DNA of 64,000 nucleotides from NCBI GenBank assembly GCA_003116975.1, contig BGKB01000168.1, positions 111,931-175,930 on the forward strand, written 5' to 3'. The notes under the pieces were generated by a model. It did not search any database. It was given only the letters and a program-made list of their open reading frames with translations, and was not told where the DNA came from. Below are positions 25,896 to 35,780 of the stretch, piece after piece. Every line of letters begins with the position of its first letter. The first letter of the stretch is position 1. The position numbers and the translations under genes are program-made. This DNA is from Aurantiochytrium sp. KH105. Taxonomy: Eukaryota; Sar; Bigyra; Thraustochytrida; Thraustochytriidae.

Positions 25896-28475
25896 ATGGC
25901 GTCTAGGGGCGTAAATAGAGCAAGTTATTGCAGCATATTATCACCATGCACTATTTTCATTCTTTTCGTTTTGAATTTTATTCTGATTTCGGCTCAGAAT
26001 GAAACGCATTGCTACACGGACTTACTTTATACATTAGACATGTTAGGTGGAACAAGCTCCATGTTTGACATTACTGATATTCACTTGAATGCAAGTTTGT
26101 GTACTTCCAGACCGTACTATGGATCGGGATACCCATCCGGCGCAACCTTTGGATCACCACACATTCCAGACCCAGACGCATTTGACGCAAAGACCTTTGA
26201 AGAAAAAGCCAGTATCTTTCAAGCTGTCATCACTGATCCATGGTATGTAGATATCGACAAATTAACGGATGAGGAGATCAACTCTCTTTGCCTTACCGTT
26301 GAAGACTGTCGAACACCCCCGCTCTTGACAATTCTTCGAAAAGTCAGCGACGATAGTATTTGGACGCCATCCGTCAGTACGGGCAACAGTCGATACAAGG
26401 ACATGACAGGCTCGTATTGTTGCGACATCAACGACGCAGTCGATGGTTTTGAATATGACATCCGCAATTCAAACATGCTCACAGCAAGAAGAATGTATCC
26501 CGCCGTGAACGACCAGTATCGATACAACGCCAATTTCAAGAGTGTTAAATTCTATCCAAGTGGCACAGATGGAACGAATTCAAAATTGGCACGTGTTGAA
26601 GTGAACATTGAAAACACGAATCTCTACTACTACGTTGACACAACTTGCAACCACCAGCATGACAACTACATGGCCAATGGGTTTCTTGGAAACCAAGGTC
26701 GTCTTGGTGGAGGTATTTTTCTTGAGGTGATCTTCAAGACCGGAAACTCTGATCTACCCAGCACACATGGTCCCATGACCCAAAAGCTAGGACCCATCCC
26801 TACTACAAATGAAGGCAAGTCGTTCAATGTACAGGTACTCGGAAACCTCGTTAACGGAAACTGGGTCTACGCTGCTGTCAAGAATGTATGGATCACGGAA
26901 AGTTTGAGTGTTAGCAATGGCGCAAACAAACGTGCTTCTTACGCGAAGATGGCGGGCGCACACTTGAAAACAGCACTTGAATGGCTCATGCTTTCCCCGC
27001 CTCAAGGCAACCTGCCCGTTGCAATTATGTACGTCTACGGCGCATGGATTTATCTGAATGAACGCCCGAACCCCCCTGAACCAACATTTAGCCCTAGTGC
27101 AATTGACTTTAGTTTGATTGAAGAATGGCAAGACGAATTTTATTATTTCATGCAAGGCCCTTTGCAGGTTCTCCTGGAGATTACACCAGGTACAGAGGGT
27201 ACAAACAACGAAATGGCTAAAATTTTCACGGCATTCATTGAGGAAAAGGACGAGTGTTTGGGATCAATGACAAGTGAGTTTGTGACTCAATTTTCTTCGC
27301 AAAATTCAGGAAAGCGCAAACCACCTGAGCAAGGATGTCTCGGTGCAAGTCCACTCACATCAAAAATGGACTGTCAAAAGTGGTCCTCCTCGCGCTGCCA
27401 GAAAACAATATCGGTCCTCTACGAAGCAAGGAATCTCGTGTGGAAAGAATTTCACTCGAAAACACCACAGTGCTCCACCTGCCCAGGTTTAATTGGTTGG
27501 TGGAGATCCGGAACTGTTGACAACAAATACCAGAAGCTCAATGAAATTGGTCGCTTTCCACAATGCCTCCCATTCATTGACAATGACGGGCAAGCCAAAA
27601 ATGATCTTGGATTTCCCTATGGCCAGGAAGGAAGCGCCGAATTCTATGAAATTGATTACACCAAGGGAATCACCTGCACCCCGGATGCATGCCGATACAC
27701 AGATGCCGATATTGCACCGCTTTCCACAACGACTGTCGCCTTTGAACACAGGACCTGTCAATCCAACTCCCCCGACACAACATCCAACAAAGACACTCTC
27801 GATGCATGCAAACTGAATTGTTTCACCGCGGATGACATGTCATGCAAGAGATTCTCTTACTCGGTATCAACCAAACAATGCAAGACATGGGCTGAGTGTG
27901 ACGTTATTGGAAAAACAGGTGCACTTTCGGATGAAGTAATGTATGTAGGTAGACCTGCACTAGAATCGAGGAATTACGAATGGGACGAAGCACCACTTGT
28001 CACCGACGTGGACGGAACGCCTAACCCTACAAACTACCCAAGTGTCGCACCAACACCACTTCCCACAAAAACACCGACCGCAAATCCGACGGTTGAGGGC
28101 GAGACACCTTCCCCAACACAAACACCTACATCGGAGCCCACTGTTCCTGGCGCAACCAATGCACCCACAGACGCAACAACAACGCCTCAACCGACAAGCA
28201 CAACAACGTCTCCACCGAGTGGGACAACAACACAGCAACCTACATCAGATGCACCTACTAGCCCTACCAGTAATTTCTTTACTAATAAATCTACGAGTTG
28301 GTATCTTGGTGTTCTAGGAGGTGGTGGACTCGGTCTTATCGTGATCATCTGTCTCGTAACGGGTTGTTTATACAGTTTTATCATAAAGAATAGACGTAGT
28401 GGCAGGGTGGCGAACTCTTCTTTCATGCAAGTCCCAAGCAATCCCCCCGTGAAAGTCACCAGCCAAGCAATATGA
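25896..28475 (+). CDS. Type I membrane glycoprotein with PAN-like module and P/T stalk (859 aa)
   Basis: The ATG at 25896 gives a short leader and a strong signal segment (ILSPCTIFILFVLNFILISA, ending near residue 35). A large Cys-containing ectodomain with several N-x-S/T sites follows. Around 610-690 a Cys-spaced block (CKLNCFTADDMSCKRFSY, then QCKTWAEC) resembles a PAN/apple module. A Thr/Pro stalk with repeated PTxxPT units precedes one membrane span (GVLGGGGLGLIVIICLVTGC) and a 30-residue basic cytoplasmic tail. This is the layout of a virion surface glycoprotein, perhaps for attachment; the role is inferred. It is the largest of three stalked type I proteins here. No early motif is seen upstream; tatatatg lies 65 bp before the start. 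Confidence 0.85.
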   Translation: MASRGVNRASYCSILSPCTIFILFVLNFILISAQNETHCYTDLLYTLDMLGGTSSMFDITDIHLNASLCTSRPYYGSGYPSGATFGSPHIPDPDAFDAKTFEEKASIFQAVITDPWYVDIDKLTDEEINSLCLTVEDCRTPPLLTILRKVSDDSIWTPSVSTGNSRYKDMTGSYCCDINDAVDGFEYDIRNSNMLTARRMYPAVNDQYRYNANFKSVKFYPSGTDGTNSKLARVEVNIENTNLYYYVDTTCNHQHDNYMANGFLGNQGRLGGGIFLEVIFKTGNSDLPSTHGPMTQKLGPIPTTNEGKSFNVQVLGNLVNGNWVYAAVKNVWITESLSVSNGANKRASYAKMAGAHLKTALEWLMLSPPQGNLPVAIMYVYGAWIYLNERPNPPEPTFSPSAIDFSLIEEWQDEFYYFMQGPLQVLLEITPGTEGTNNEMAKIFTAFIEEKDECLGSMTSEFVTQFSSQNSGKRKPPEQGCLGASPLTSKMDCQKWSSSRCQKTISVLYEARNLVWKEFHSKTPQCSTCPGLIGWWRSGTVDNKYQKLNEIGRFPQCLPFIDNDGQAKNDLGFPYGQEGSAEFYEIDYTKGITCTPDACRYTDADIAPLSTTTVAFEHRTCQSNSPDTTSNKDTLDACKLNCFTADDMSCKRFSYSVSTKQCKTWAECDVIGKTGALSDEVMYVGRPALESRNYEWDEAPLVTDVDGTPNPTNYPSVAPTPLPTKTPTANPTVEGETPSPTQTPTSEPTVPGATNAPTDATTTPQPTSTTTSPPSGTTTQQPTSDAPTSPTSNFFTNKSTSWYLGVLGGGGLGLIVIICLVTGCLYSFIIKNRRSGRVANSSFMQVPSNPPVKVTSQAI

Positions 28476-28504
28476 AAAGTATTTCATCTTTTTGTTTAAA
28501 TTAG

Positions 28505-28524
28505 AAAATAAATTAATTTATTTT
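28505..28524. terminator. Perfect 20-bp AT palindrome between convergent genes
   Basis: AAAATAAATTAATTTATTTT is a perfect palindrome placed between the tail-to-tail glycoprotein (ends 28475) and heliorhodopsin (ends 28536) genes. In mimiviruses, 3' ends form at palindromic hairpins; a similar role is possible here. Confidence 0.45.
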
Positions 28525-28535
28525 ATTATTTGAAA

Positions 28536-29354
28536 TTATCCGACTGTGCTACGAATCCCAAAATAGGTCCAAAACGCGAGAACCATTTTGGATGCCAAAG
28601 AAAGAAAATGCATTGCACCATCATACAGTGCAAAACTATAACTTGTATTACTCAATAAACCAATTCCATATGAGCTGTACTTGTATCTCCATTGAACAAT
28701 CGGAAAAAGACTGTAAAGAAAAAACATCACAATCACAACACCGTATACAAAGGGAGGTGGATCACGGTCATGCACTGTGTCATAAAAAATGATGAAAACA
28801 ATTACCCAGGCAATGATGTATGGAACACACCCATACCAGAAAACGTCCATGCCTTTGTCGACAAATTGACCAAACATCATTGTCACCATCATCAAACCCA
28901 TCAAGAGAACCAATTGATAAATATCCCTTACTCCACTGAGAATAGCAATCAACGCAAACATTACAGGCGAGCTAATACTGTATTCAAACCACCTCATTTG
29001 TAGTGACGACATATTATAATTGTCAGAGTACTTTGCATTTGAATAAAGCGCATGCGACAACGCAGTGAACAATAAAAATGCACCGTCGACATAGTAGAGA
29101 TTTAGAACAAAATAGGACTCTAGATTAATTGAGTTCAAGGAGTCCCCCCCGGAGTCTGCAACAAATGTCATGAAAATATCAATTTCACCCTCCTCTCGAT
29201 CTTTTGAAGTATAAACAATATAAACACCCGCAGCAAGATGTGCACAAGCAAGAACAATTTGCCCTGGCACGGTTGACCAGAAATAAATGAAGCAATTCGT
29301 GTAGCTCAGGTTGTGATAGGGATACCAACTATTTTTGGCAATTCTTCGATACAT
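28536..29354 (-). CDS. Heliorhodopsin (272 aa)
   Basis: A seven-helix membrane protein from an ATG at 29354. The heliorhodopsin signature is clear: MRWFEYSISSPVMFALIAIL with counterion Glu124 in the third helix, and the retinal-binding lysine Lys256 in the last helix (LSLASKMVLAFWTYFGI). The family is inverted in the membrane relative to other rhodopsins and is light-sensing or enzyme/transport-regulating rather than an ion pump in most studied cases. Viral members are known from mirusviruses and from Emiliania huxleyi virus. All hallmark residues are present, so it should bind retinal. The nearby glycoproteins suggest expression with membrane or virion genes. No early motif is seen upstream; TATA-like gtatatatg lies about 75 bp before the start. 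Confidence 0.93.
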   Translation of the reverse strand: MYRRIAKNSWYPYHNLSYTNCFIYFWSTVPGQIVLACAHLAAGVYIVYTSKDREEGEIDIFMTFVADSGGDSLNSINLESYFVLNLYYVDGAFLLFTALSHALYSNAKYSDNYNMSSLQMRWFEYSISSPVMFALIAILSGVRDIYQLVLLMGLMMVTMMFGQFVDKGMDVFWYGCVPYIIAWVIVFIIFYDTVHDRDPPPFVYGVVIVMFFLYSLFPIVQWRYKYSSYGIGLLSNTSYSFALYDGAMHFLSLASKMVLAFWTYFGIRSTVG

Positions 29355-29702
29355 TTTTTTGGAGTTTTTGGCTATCTACTTTTTACAGCGCTTTTATCTT
29401 TGGTAATCATAGTTTACTTTTACTCTTTCGATGTATATATGTATTGTATATACCGAATAACTCTCTGCTGACGACAAGAACAATTGAAATAATGAGTTCC
29501 ATTTATGTGTTGAGTTTATCAAAGTCTTTCAAGTGAGCATGAATTTCACATGTGTGCTATGCTCATACTCGGCTGGTTTATGCAATTTGGTGTCCGAGGA
29601 CCGGTTATCAACAGCTCAAACTGATGAATCGGCCAAGAAAGCAGAAACGTAAGTCCTCTATGCTTCTCCAACATCGAAGAATACGTAGCTTGTTCATGTG
29701 TA
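29355..29702. other. Intergenic region with no supported gene
   Basis: About 350 bp between divergent or unlinked genes. The left part is AT-rich and holds the heliorhodopsin promoter. A 37-codon plus-strand frame from 29539 (MNFTCVLCSYSAGLCNLV) has a CxxC start and could be a micro-protein, but nothing else supports it. Confidence 0.4.
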
Positions 29703-30410
29703 TCAAAAATCTCCACCTAAATTCAATGACCCGGCATCATTATCATCCGAGTCAATACCAGGAAGTTGCCGGAAATCCTCAAGAGCACCGAGAGACGCCA
29801 AACTTCCCTCTGACAAAGCGTCGTTTCCCACAAACATGTTGTGGATGGAATTGGTGTTGTTCATGTTGTTTCCAATCATTTCGTCAAGAGTGATGTTAAA
29901 ATCTCGAGAATTGACTCTCCTTCTTGCACCGGAAGATCCACCACCAAGTCCTCCACCAAAAAGACCGTTATCATTGATGCTTGCGGATGGAAACAGATTA
30001 CCGAATTGCTCGTCAAGGAGTTGTCCATTGTCCTGAAACATTGCATGTTCATTCCCAAGCAATACAGTGTCATCGTTTTCGAACTCCATGATGTTTCCAT
30101 CTGTAGCCCATGGCTGCTCGGTATCATCTTGACGCACGGAAGAAACACCTGAGCCCATATTGTGGTTCGTTTGAATCGCTTCTCCGTGATTTGCAGTAGA
30201 AGCAGAATCATGTTGAGATGGTGAAGACACTGTACGATTGGCCAACTCATCATCTCTTCTTAAAAAGAAAGCGAATCCATGATGGTTCGGTGATAATTCG
30301 GTTCGGTAAGGTCGGTCTTCAACCAATAACTCCGTGTTGAAATCGTTGCGTCCATGCATGGCACCATTCAATGCAAGTCGCAACATGTTGCCCCCATCAA
30401 AGGTAGACAT
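29703..30410 (-). CDS. Hypothetical acidic, Asn/Gly-rich protein (235 aa)
   Basis: The ATG at 30410 (MSTFDGGNMLRLAL) is chosen; an open extension upstream looks non-coding. The protein is hydrophilic, rich in Asn, Asp, Gly and Ser, and lacks membrane spans. It includes a glycine run (LFGGGLGGGSSGARRR) near residue 160. It looks largely disordered, as in tegument- or matrix-like proteins, but there is no motif. The upstream region is the GC-rich, repeat-bearing interval to 31116. Confidence 0.6.
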   Translation of the reverse strand: MSTFDGGNMLRLALNGAMHGRNDFNTELLVEDRPYRTELSPNHHGFAFFLRRDDELANRTVSSPSQHDSASTANHGEAIQTNHNMGSGVSSVRQDDTEQPWATDGNIMEFENDDTVLLGNEHAMFQDNGQLLDEQFGNLFPSASINDNGLFGGGLGGGSSGARRRVNSRDFNITLDEMIGNNMNNTNSIHNMFVGNDALSEGSLASLGALEDFRQLPGIDSDDNDAGSLNLGGDF

Positions 30411-31116
30411 CCTCCTTTTTATTGCAAACGAGTAACAACAAAGACGCACACACCTTTGAAACAGTCAGTCTATCGTACAGTTTACCGTACCCTAACCCTA
30501 TCCTACTACAATGATAGAGAGAGAGAGAGAGAGGGAGAGCCGGCCTCCCTGCTTGATCAGTCGACACGACGCGCCCTCCCGTACGGAGGAGAGCGCCGCA
30601 CGTGATCACGTTTGGAAACTGCTGGACACGGCCAAAGCCTTGCGCAGCTTAGCTTCATAAATCACGCACGCCCCCAAGGCCGCCCCCCGTGTGGCCGCGT
30701 CGTCTCAAAGAGGGTTGGCGGTCTGCTGCACGCAGAAAGTTCTCGTCCCGAATCTTTTTAATTTAAAAAAAATGGAAACGTACCATAGAAGTTTACTTAC
30801 CATTTACTCTAGGAGTAAAAATAAAATAGATATTCTTCCTAAAAAAATTTCGTTTCCGGAACGCAATGGTACTAGTAAGCAGATAGTAAATACTCTAGGA
30901 CTGTGTTCCGTTGAGCCCATTCCCGGATCTGGTTCGATCGAGCTAAGCTGGGTTTTGGCAGCAAAAAGACCGCCGATGGCACGCGCGCGTGCCGTCCGCA
31001 CCCACACTTCCACCACCACCAGAATAGAGCGACTCAAAAGAAGTGCAACAGTGAGGTCCCAAGGTCGTAGTCATAGATATATTAAAAACAGATAGCATGT
31101 TTGGATTGTTAGAAAG
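30411..31116. other. 700-bp intergenic region with GA microsatellite and GC-rich island
   Basis: Contains a (GA)n run at about 30512-30532, a 12-bp palindrome ACGTGATCACGT (30600-30611), a GC-rich block near 30580-30730 and two telomere-like CCCTAA units (30490-30500). A 134-codon plus-strand frame in this region has an unnatural Arg/Ser/Thr-rich composition and is not called. The right 350 bp include a TATA-like atatatta and the promoter of the glycoprotein at 31117. Confidence 0.45.
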
Positions 31117-32987
31117 ATGAAATCGTTTGTCGCAGTTCTTCTTGTTTCTCTCTCCATCATCGGGAAAAGTTTTACACGCGCCGACGATGCAAGCTCGTTT
31201 ATTCACGTCTTTGACACAAGAATCGCCCAGCAAGCAAACCGCAGCGGTGGCGAGGGCACTCGAATCGAACCCCTAAGCACAGTATCGGACTTTAAAATTT
31301 TCACTTCACCTTGGGTGAATGGTGGTGACACTGGGGGTTTCATTCGTGAGAATAAAGAAACAAGTTCCTTAGAAGGCCGGGGCACGTGGTACGGTTTCGA
31401 ATTCGACCCCGTCCCAGAATCATATCAAGTGCATTTCACGGAGAGAGTGGTGCTGGTAAGGAATAATGACAACGGAACAGTCACATGTGATACACAACCA
31501 CTTGTACAATATGACTACGAAGCGGATGAGTACGGCGCCGTTTCCACGTCAAGCACAGAAGATGACACAATACAAAGAATACAGAAACTGTCCGGTGCAA
31601 GCTGTAAGAGTTTTTTTGGAAGTTGTATCGACGTGCGTTCGGGGGGACGCTTCATCACTTGCTCGNGGGGGAGCGCTTCATCACTTGCTCGACCTCAAAA
31701 ACAAGTATCACTGTATGGGGTACTTTATATGAGGACGACTCTGTCATTCAAACAAGTGGCGGTGTCACAATAGAGTCGCTCGCCACCAACAGCGATGCCT
31801 TGGCAGTCCTCGATTCTACGGGTAAACTATGTGTCCACCGGAGCTCCATGAACGCTTGTCAGACTCTTGTGTCACAACTATACCTTGATGACTTTTTTCT
31901 TGTGACTCAATTCTTTAATTTATCTGTAAATGTTTACTCGATTGCAGAAATGGAAGTTCCAATGAATTGGAAGAATCCAAGCCACAGTTTCCAAGGTCTG
32001 AATGCGAGTGTCACAGATTACGTGGGTAATTCTGAAAATGGCGCTATTTTGTTTTCAGACGGCACGAGTATTGCATTTGGTAATATCGATAGCGATGTCA
32101 CCTATGTTGATGTTTCTGAAATTCAGTCTGGGTACGAGACACCGTGTATTTTCTTCCATCACTCGAATGGCGCATATCATGTGACGTGCGCTCAATCCGA
32201 ATCAGCGGACGACGATTCCATAATTGCAGATGAAATAGTTAATTACTTATCCAACAACCGATTTTCTGGAGTATTTGGCTGCCCAGGCGAATATGAGGTT
32301 TTCACAAACGATTTCGAAAATACATGGTATATTGTGCGATTGAATCGTTTCCAGTCAAAAGCAGACACACTATCCGAACATGAATCGATTATGACAACCC
32401 TTGGTCTTGGCGATGGCTCAAGCGCAAGCACGACCACCCGGGCGGGAAGTTTAAATCGAACAAAAGACACTTGTCTATTTCAAGAAGCAACAAATGCTCA
32501 TCGGATTTTCAACATTCCGTTGCCGAATTTAAATCGTAAGATGTACGGTGAGGATGTTTTCGTGGGCATCGAGGCAATTCATCATGTTCACGAGTATGGT
32601 TATGTCTATTCTTCGTATGTCACCGAAAGTCCAACGCTTGCACCGACTCGTTCACCGACGAGCGCACCCACCATTTACTTTGGGAATTCGACAATTACAG
32701 ACGACATTATTAATATTTACAATACATATGCGTTGCTTAGCACGAGGGGTTCAACTAGTTTGGAGATTTTTGTATTAATTGCAAGTATAGGGATAACAGG
32801 TCTTGTTTTGATCTACAACAACTTTATGAAAGAAGAAGACGAAAGTTCCCAAGTAAATACAAGCTCAAATATCAGCAGCAGGGCCAAAGAAATTTGGAAG
32901 CAGCGCCGACGTAGACAATACGAGCAAATACACAGTAAAAATCAAGAAGCAAATGAAATTGTTTCATCTTTTTCATTTCAAATGTAA
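31117..32987 (+). CDS. Type I membrane glycoprotein with P/T stalk, split by an assembly join
   Basis: The ATG at 31117 gives a signal peptide (FVAVLLVSLSIIG). The ectodomain has repeated strand-loop units with Cys and N-glycosylation sites. Near the C-terminus a PTLAPTRSPTSAPT stalk leads to a membrane span (LEIFVLIASIGITGLVLIY) and a basic, Gln-rich tail (WKQRRRRQYEQ). The reading frame breaks at 31666, where an ambiguous base joins two near-identical 25-bp segments. Treating one of them as a duplicated contig end restores one continuous frame of about 614 residues, so the break is probably artificial. Surface attachment or envelope function is inferred from the architecture. Confidence 0.8.
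31641..31691. other. Probable contig join with duplicated ends
   Basis: Bases 31641-31665 and 31667-31691 are near-identical, both ending in cgcttcatcacttgctcg, and flank an ambiguous base at 31666. Collapsing them keeps the glycoprotein frame open. This is best read as unmerged contig ends rather than biology. Confidence 0.75.
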
Positions 32988-33061
32988 ATACTTAAAATTA
33001 TTAAATAGGAGTCACATTTTCTTCTTGTAATGCATTCCGAATTGTTCACTGCCAAAACTGA

Positions 33062-33080
33062 AAAGCAAAACCACAACTCC
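33062..33080 (+). promoter_or_regulatory. Early-type motif upstream of astacin gene
   Basis: AAAGCAAAACCACAACTCC is an exact match to AAGCAAAACCnnAACTC, 82 bp upstream of the ATG at 33162. It is the only secreted enzyme in the window with this motif. Confidence 0.5.
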
Positions 33081-34346
33081 AAGTCTAATCTCTCTTTCGG
33101 GATAACTCACGCACACACGTTCGACAGCAAGCAACTGCAAAAAAAAAATCAATAAAGAACAATGAAGAACCTGCAAATGGTTTTCAATTTCTTTCTGACG
33201 ATTTCGTGCTTTGTATTTACAGCAAAGTCGACTGAAATTGTTGGAGATATTGCAATCAATGACATGTTCTTTCCTGAAAGCAACATCATCAACACATCCT
33301 ATCCAATCTGGACAATGTACAAGTCATCGAGGGGCGGATGGATTATCCCGTACTCTCTGAGAAACAGTAGCACCGATGCTGATTTCCTGGGAAATGCTCT
33401 CGAATCTCTTAGCGTCAAAACAGGCCGCGCCGTCGAATTTCAAGAAACAACCGATGTCAGCGCATTCCCATACCGCATCGTAATTACACAAGATGGCACA
33501 GGTTGCTGGTCTTATCTTGTTTTTACAGGTCTCGAAGAACAACTGATGAATCTCGACCCGTTTTGCATGGAAACCTTCATTATCGAACATGAATTTCTTC
33601 ATGCATTGGGAATTGGCCATGAAAACAACCGCGCAGATCGAGACGACTTTGTCACGTTTCACAAAGATAGAACGCTGCCTGGCTTTGAAGGCACGTTTGC
33701 AAAGGATTCAACATTTTTTTCAGAATACACCGTATGACTACAACTCGTTGATGCATTCACATTCAGCATCATACAGCTCCAACTCTATCGTCCCGACGCT
33801 CACGCACGTCAATGGATCTCGAATTCTAATGGGCAACACCCGCGGCGTCACAGCATATGATGTGCAAGATGTGATTGAGCTCTACGGTATGGCACTCCTG
33901 CCTCCATGCGAATACATTGGTGCTCTCAATGACGTTGGATACAATATCACCATCCATGAGCATGATATGAACACCTTTCGTCATCGCGCAACCAAGAAAA
34001 TCTGGAAGCTGCACCTTGGAAACTTCGAAAAAGAGACAAACAAAACCTCGATTTCGAACAAAGAAGCAAGCCAAAAGAAGAACTGGGAGAACAATTTCCA
34101 TATTGTCATCGAAGTGAATGTAGCCGATTCTCTGTATCGTTTCATTGGAAAGAAAATCAACCAGAATGTCGGGTACTCTATGGAAACGCCCAAATCGAAG
34201 TGGACCACATACTCGAATGGAACAATTCAACTCATGATTCCACATGACGTCTCCAACAAGAGCATCATTGCCTTCACTAATAACAACTTGTGCAGTGGAT
34301 TTCTCAATGTAGAAACCAAGCTTCGACCCGAGACTGTCAGAGTCTA

Positions 34347-34510
34347 CCGTTACTATTTATCTCTACATACACAATAGAAAATGTAAGCCGTAACTAGCTA
34401 TAGTTTACCAGAAGAGTCACTTCGTGCACGAGATGGATTTGATGTAGATATTGCGAGCACCATTGATGTCCCTGCCAATGGAGAGACCACAATGACCACA
34501 ATCATATCGT
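34347..34510 (-). ncRNA. Predicted guide RNA of Fanzor copy 2
   Basis: The 70 bp between the Fanzor stop (34417) and the element border (34347), plus the 3' end of the gene, should give the guide-RNA scaffold as in copy 1. The guide taken from the flank would start TAGACTCTGA, different from copy 1. The 5' limit is not visible in sequence. Confidence 0.3.
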
Positions 34511-35676
34511 TTATTTCCACCAAGATTGTGTTTCACGTCTCCACATCTTGTGCATGTTTTTGAAGTGTACTCTTCAGGAACGGCCAGCGTGTTTCTTACA
34601 TGTCCGTGGTCTTGAATGAGTTTGTCGCGAAAGCGACAGTGAGAAAGCATTTGTATCATACGCTTCGCAGTTGGATGGAGCTTGGGTGATTTCAGGATAC
34701 TCTTGACACCTATTTTACCAATCCGGAGTTCCTGAAAGTTGTCCAGAAGGAAGCGAATGATCTTGTTGTGTGTGTCTTTGCTTTTATTCTTCATTTTTGC
34801 CCAAAGCATTTGCTCTTTGCGCTTGTAGTTCTTCTTTCTATTGCGACTTTTCGTCTTTTCATTCCCATCCAAGGAGCTTCTGATCTTGTCGATACGCTTT
34901 GCCAAGTCGAGCATACTATAAGACTTAAAATTTCCACGTTTCTCAGAACCAGTCGTACGTGGCAAGACGTTGAGTGTCGCGCATAGTTTAGCATCGTTCG
35001 AATAGAGTGTTTGAAAGTCACGAGCACCTGGATCGAGTGTCGCGTCTTTAAAAGGTGCTGGTTTGAGCTTTTCTCGCTTTTTCTGATATGGAATGATCAG
35101 GTACCAACGACCAGGTTCTTCGTAAACGATTTTGCAGTCCTTTTCAATATTGGGAAGCTTTCGATTTCGCTTCTTCGAACCTTGACGTTTGTATCGCAGT
35201 GGTCCAAATGGTTTAGTATTGCTGTCTCCATCCACCTTCCACCTATATTGTTTCATCATGAATATGAAGTTGTCGTCAAATGCCGTCTTGGAGAACGTCT
35301 CCTTTCGAACTGGAATAACACCAAAACCTCGCTTGTCGCGCCTTGACTGAAAGCGCATTTCGAACTTTTTCACATTTCCAGCCTTTTTGTTCGAAAAAGC
35401 GGATTTGTAAGCTGCTCCTAGACGACGTAGAGTGTCACCACGCATATGGTATGGAATACTCTCAATCTCGTCATCGAGCTTTCGTTCCTTCTCGACTTCG
35501 CGATTCAGCGCGTTACGGGTTGGTCCAAGAAAGTACTTTTTCATCTCCGCAAAATGAGTGCCTACATTTCCTTTCTTGATATGCTCAAGAGCCAGGTTCC
35601 ACAATGCACGTAGTGCGTGGTGAATTTTGGCAAAAATCTTTCTTTGACGAAGTGTTGGTCGCAGCTTAACTTTCAT
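34417..35676 (-). CDS. Fanzor/TnpB nuclease, copy 2 core
   Basis: The first safe ATG is at 35676, giving a 419-residue protein that matches the core of copy 1: RuvC-I LDPGARDF, the CTRC/CGHC zinc finger and GRDINGARNI are all present. The N-terminal extension seen in copy 1 is cut by the ambiguous base at 35730, so a longer start cannot be judged. If expressed, it should be able to act with a guide RNA from its own right end. It no longer has a linked transposase. Confidence 0.8.
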   Translation of the reverse strand: MKVKLRPTLRQRKIFAKIHHALRALWNLALEHIKKGNVGTHFAEMKKYFLGPTRNALNREVEKERKLDDEIESIPYHMRGDTLRRLGAAYKSAFSNKKAGNVKKFEMRFQSRRDKRGFGVIPVRKETFSKTAFDDNFIFMMKQYRWKVDGDSNTKPFGPLRYKRQGSKKRNRKLPNIEKDCKIVYEEPGRWYLIIPYQKKREKLKPAPFKDATLDPGARDFQTLYSNDAKLCATLNVLPRTTGSEKRGNFKSYSMLDLAKRIDKIRSSLDGNEKTKSRNRKKNYKRKEQMLWAKMKNKSKDTHNKIIRFLLDNFQELRIGKIGVKSILKSPKLHPTAKRMIQMLSHCRFRDKLIQDHGHVRNTLAVPEEYTSKTCTRCGDVKHNLGGNKRYDCGHCGLSIGRDINGARNIYIKSISCTK

Positions 35677-35741
35677 CGATCTTAAGTCGCTTTCTTCCTC
35701 GTCAACTGCTTCATTGACCGTGGAGACGANACCACCAAACC

Positions 35742-35780
35742 GAGTTTTGGTTTTGCTGGAAACAATTCGGTTTTGCTTTC
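35742..35780 (-). promoter_or_regulatory. Early-type motif pair in IS607 copy 2
   Basis: In element sense, AAAGCAAAACC and CAGCAAAACCAAAACTCGG persist in the remaining left end although tnpA is gone. They could now drive the Fanzor core directly. Confidence 0.4.

Noticed and set aside
30490-30500. Telomere-like CCCTAACCCTA
   Set aside because: Only two units, in the middle of the sequence, with genes on both sides; too short to indicate a chromosome end.
30691-31095. 134-codon plus-strand frame before the glycoprotein
   Set aside because: Arg/Ser/Thr-rich composition in a GC-rich island, and no domain or convincing start; more likely upstream non-coding DNA.
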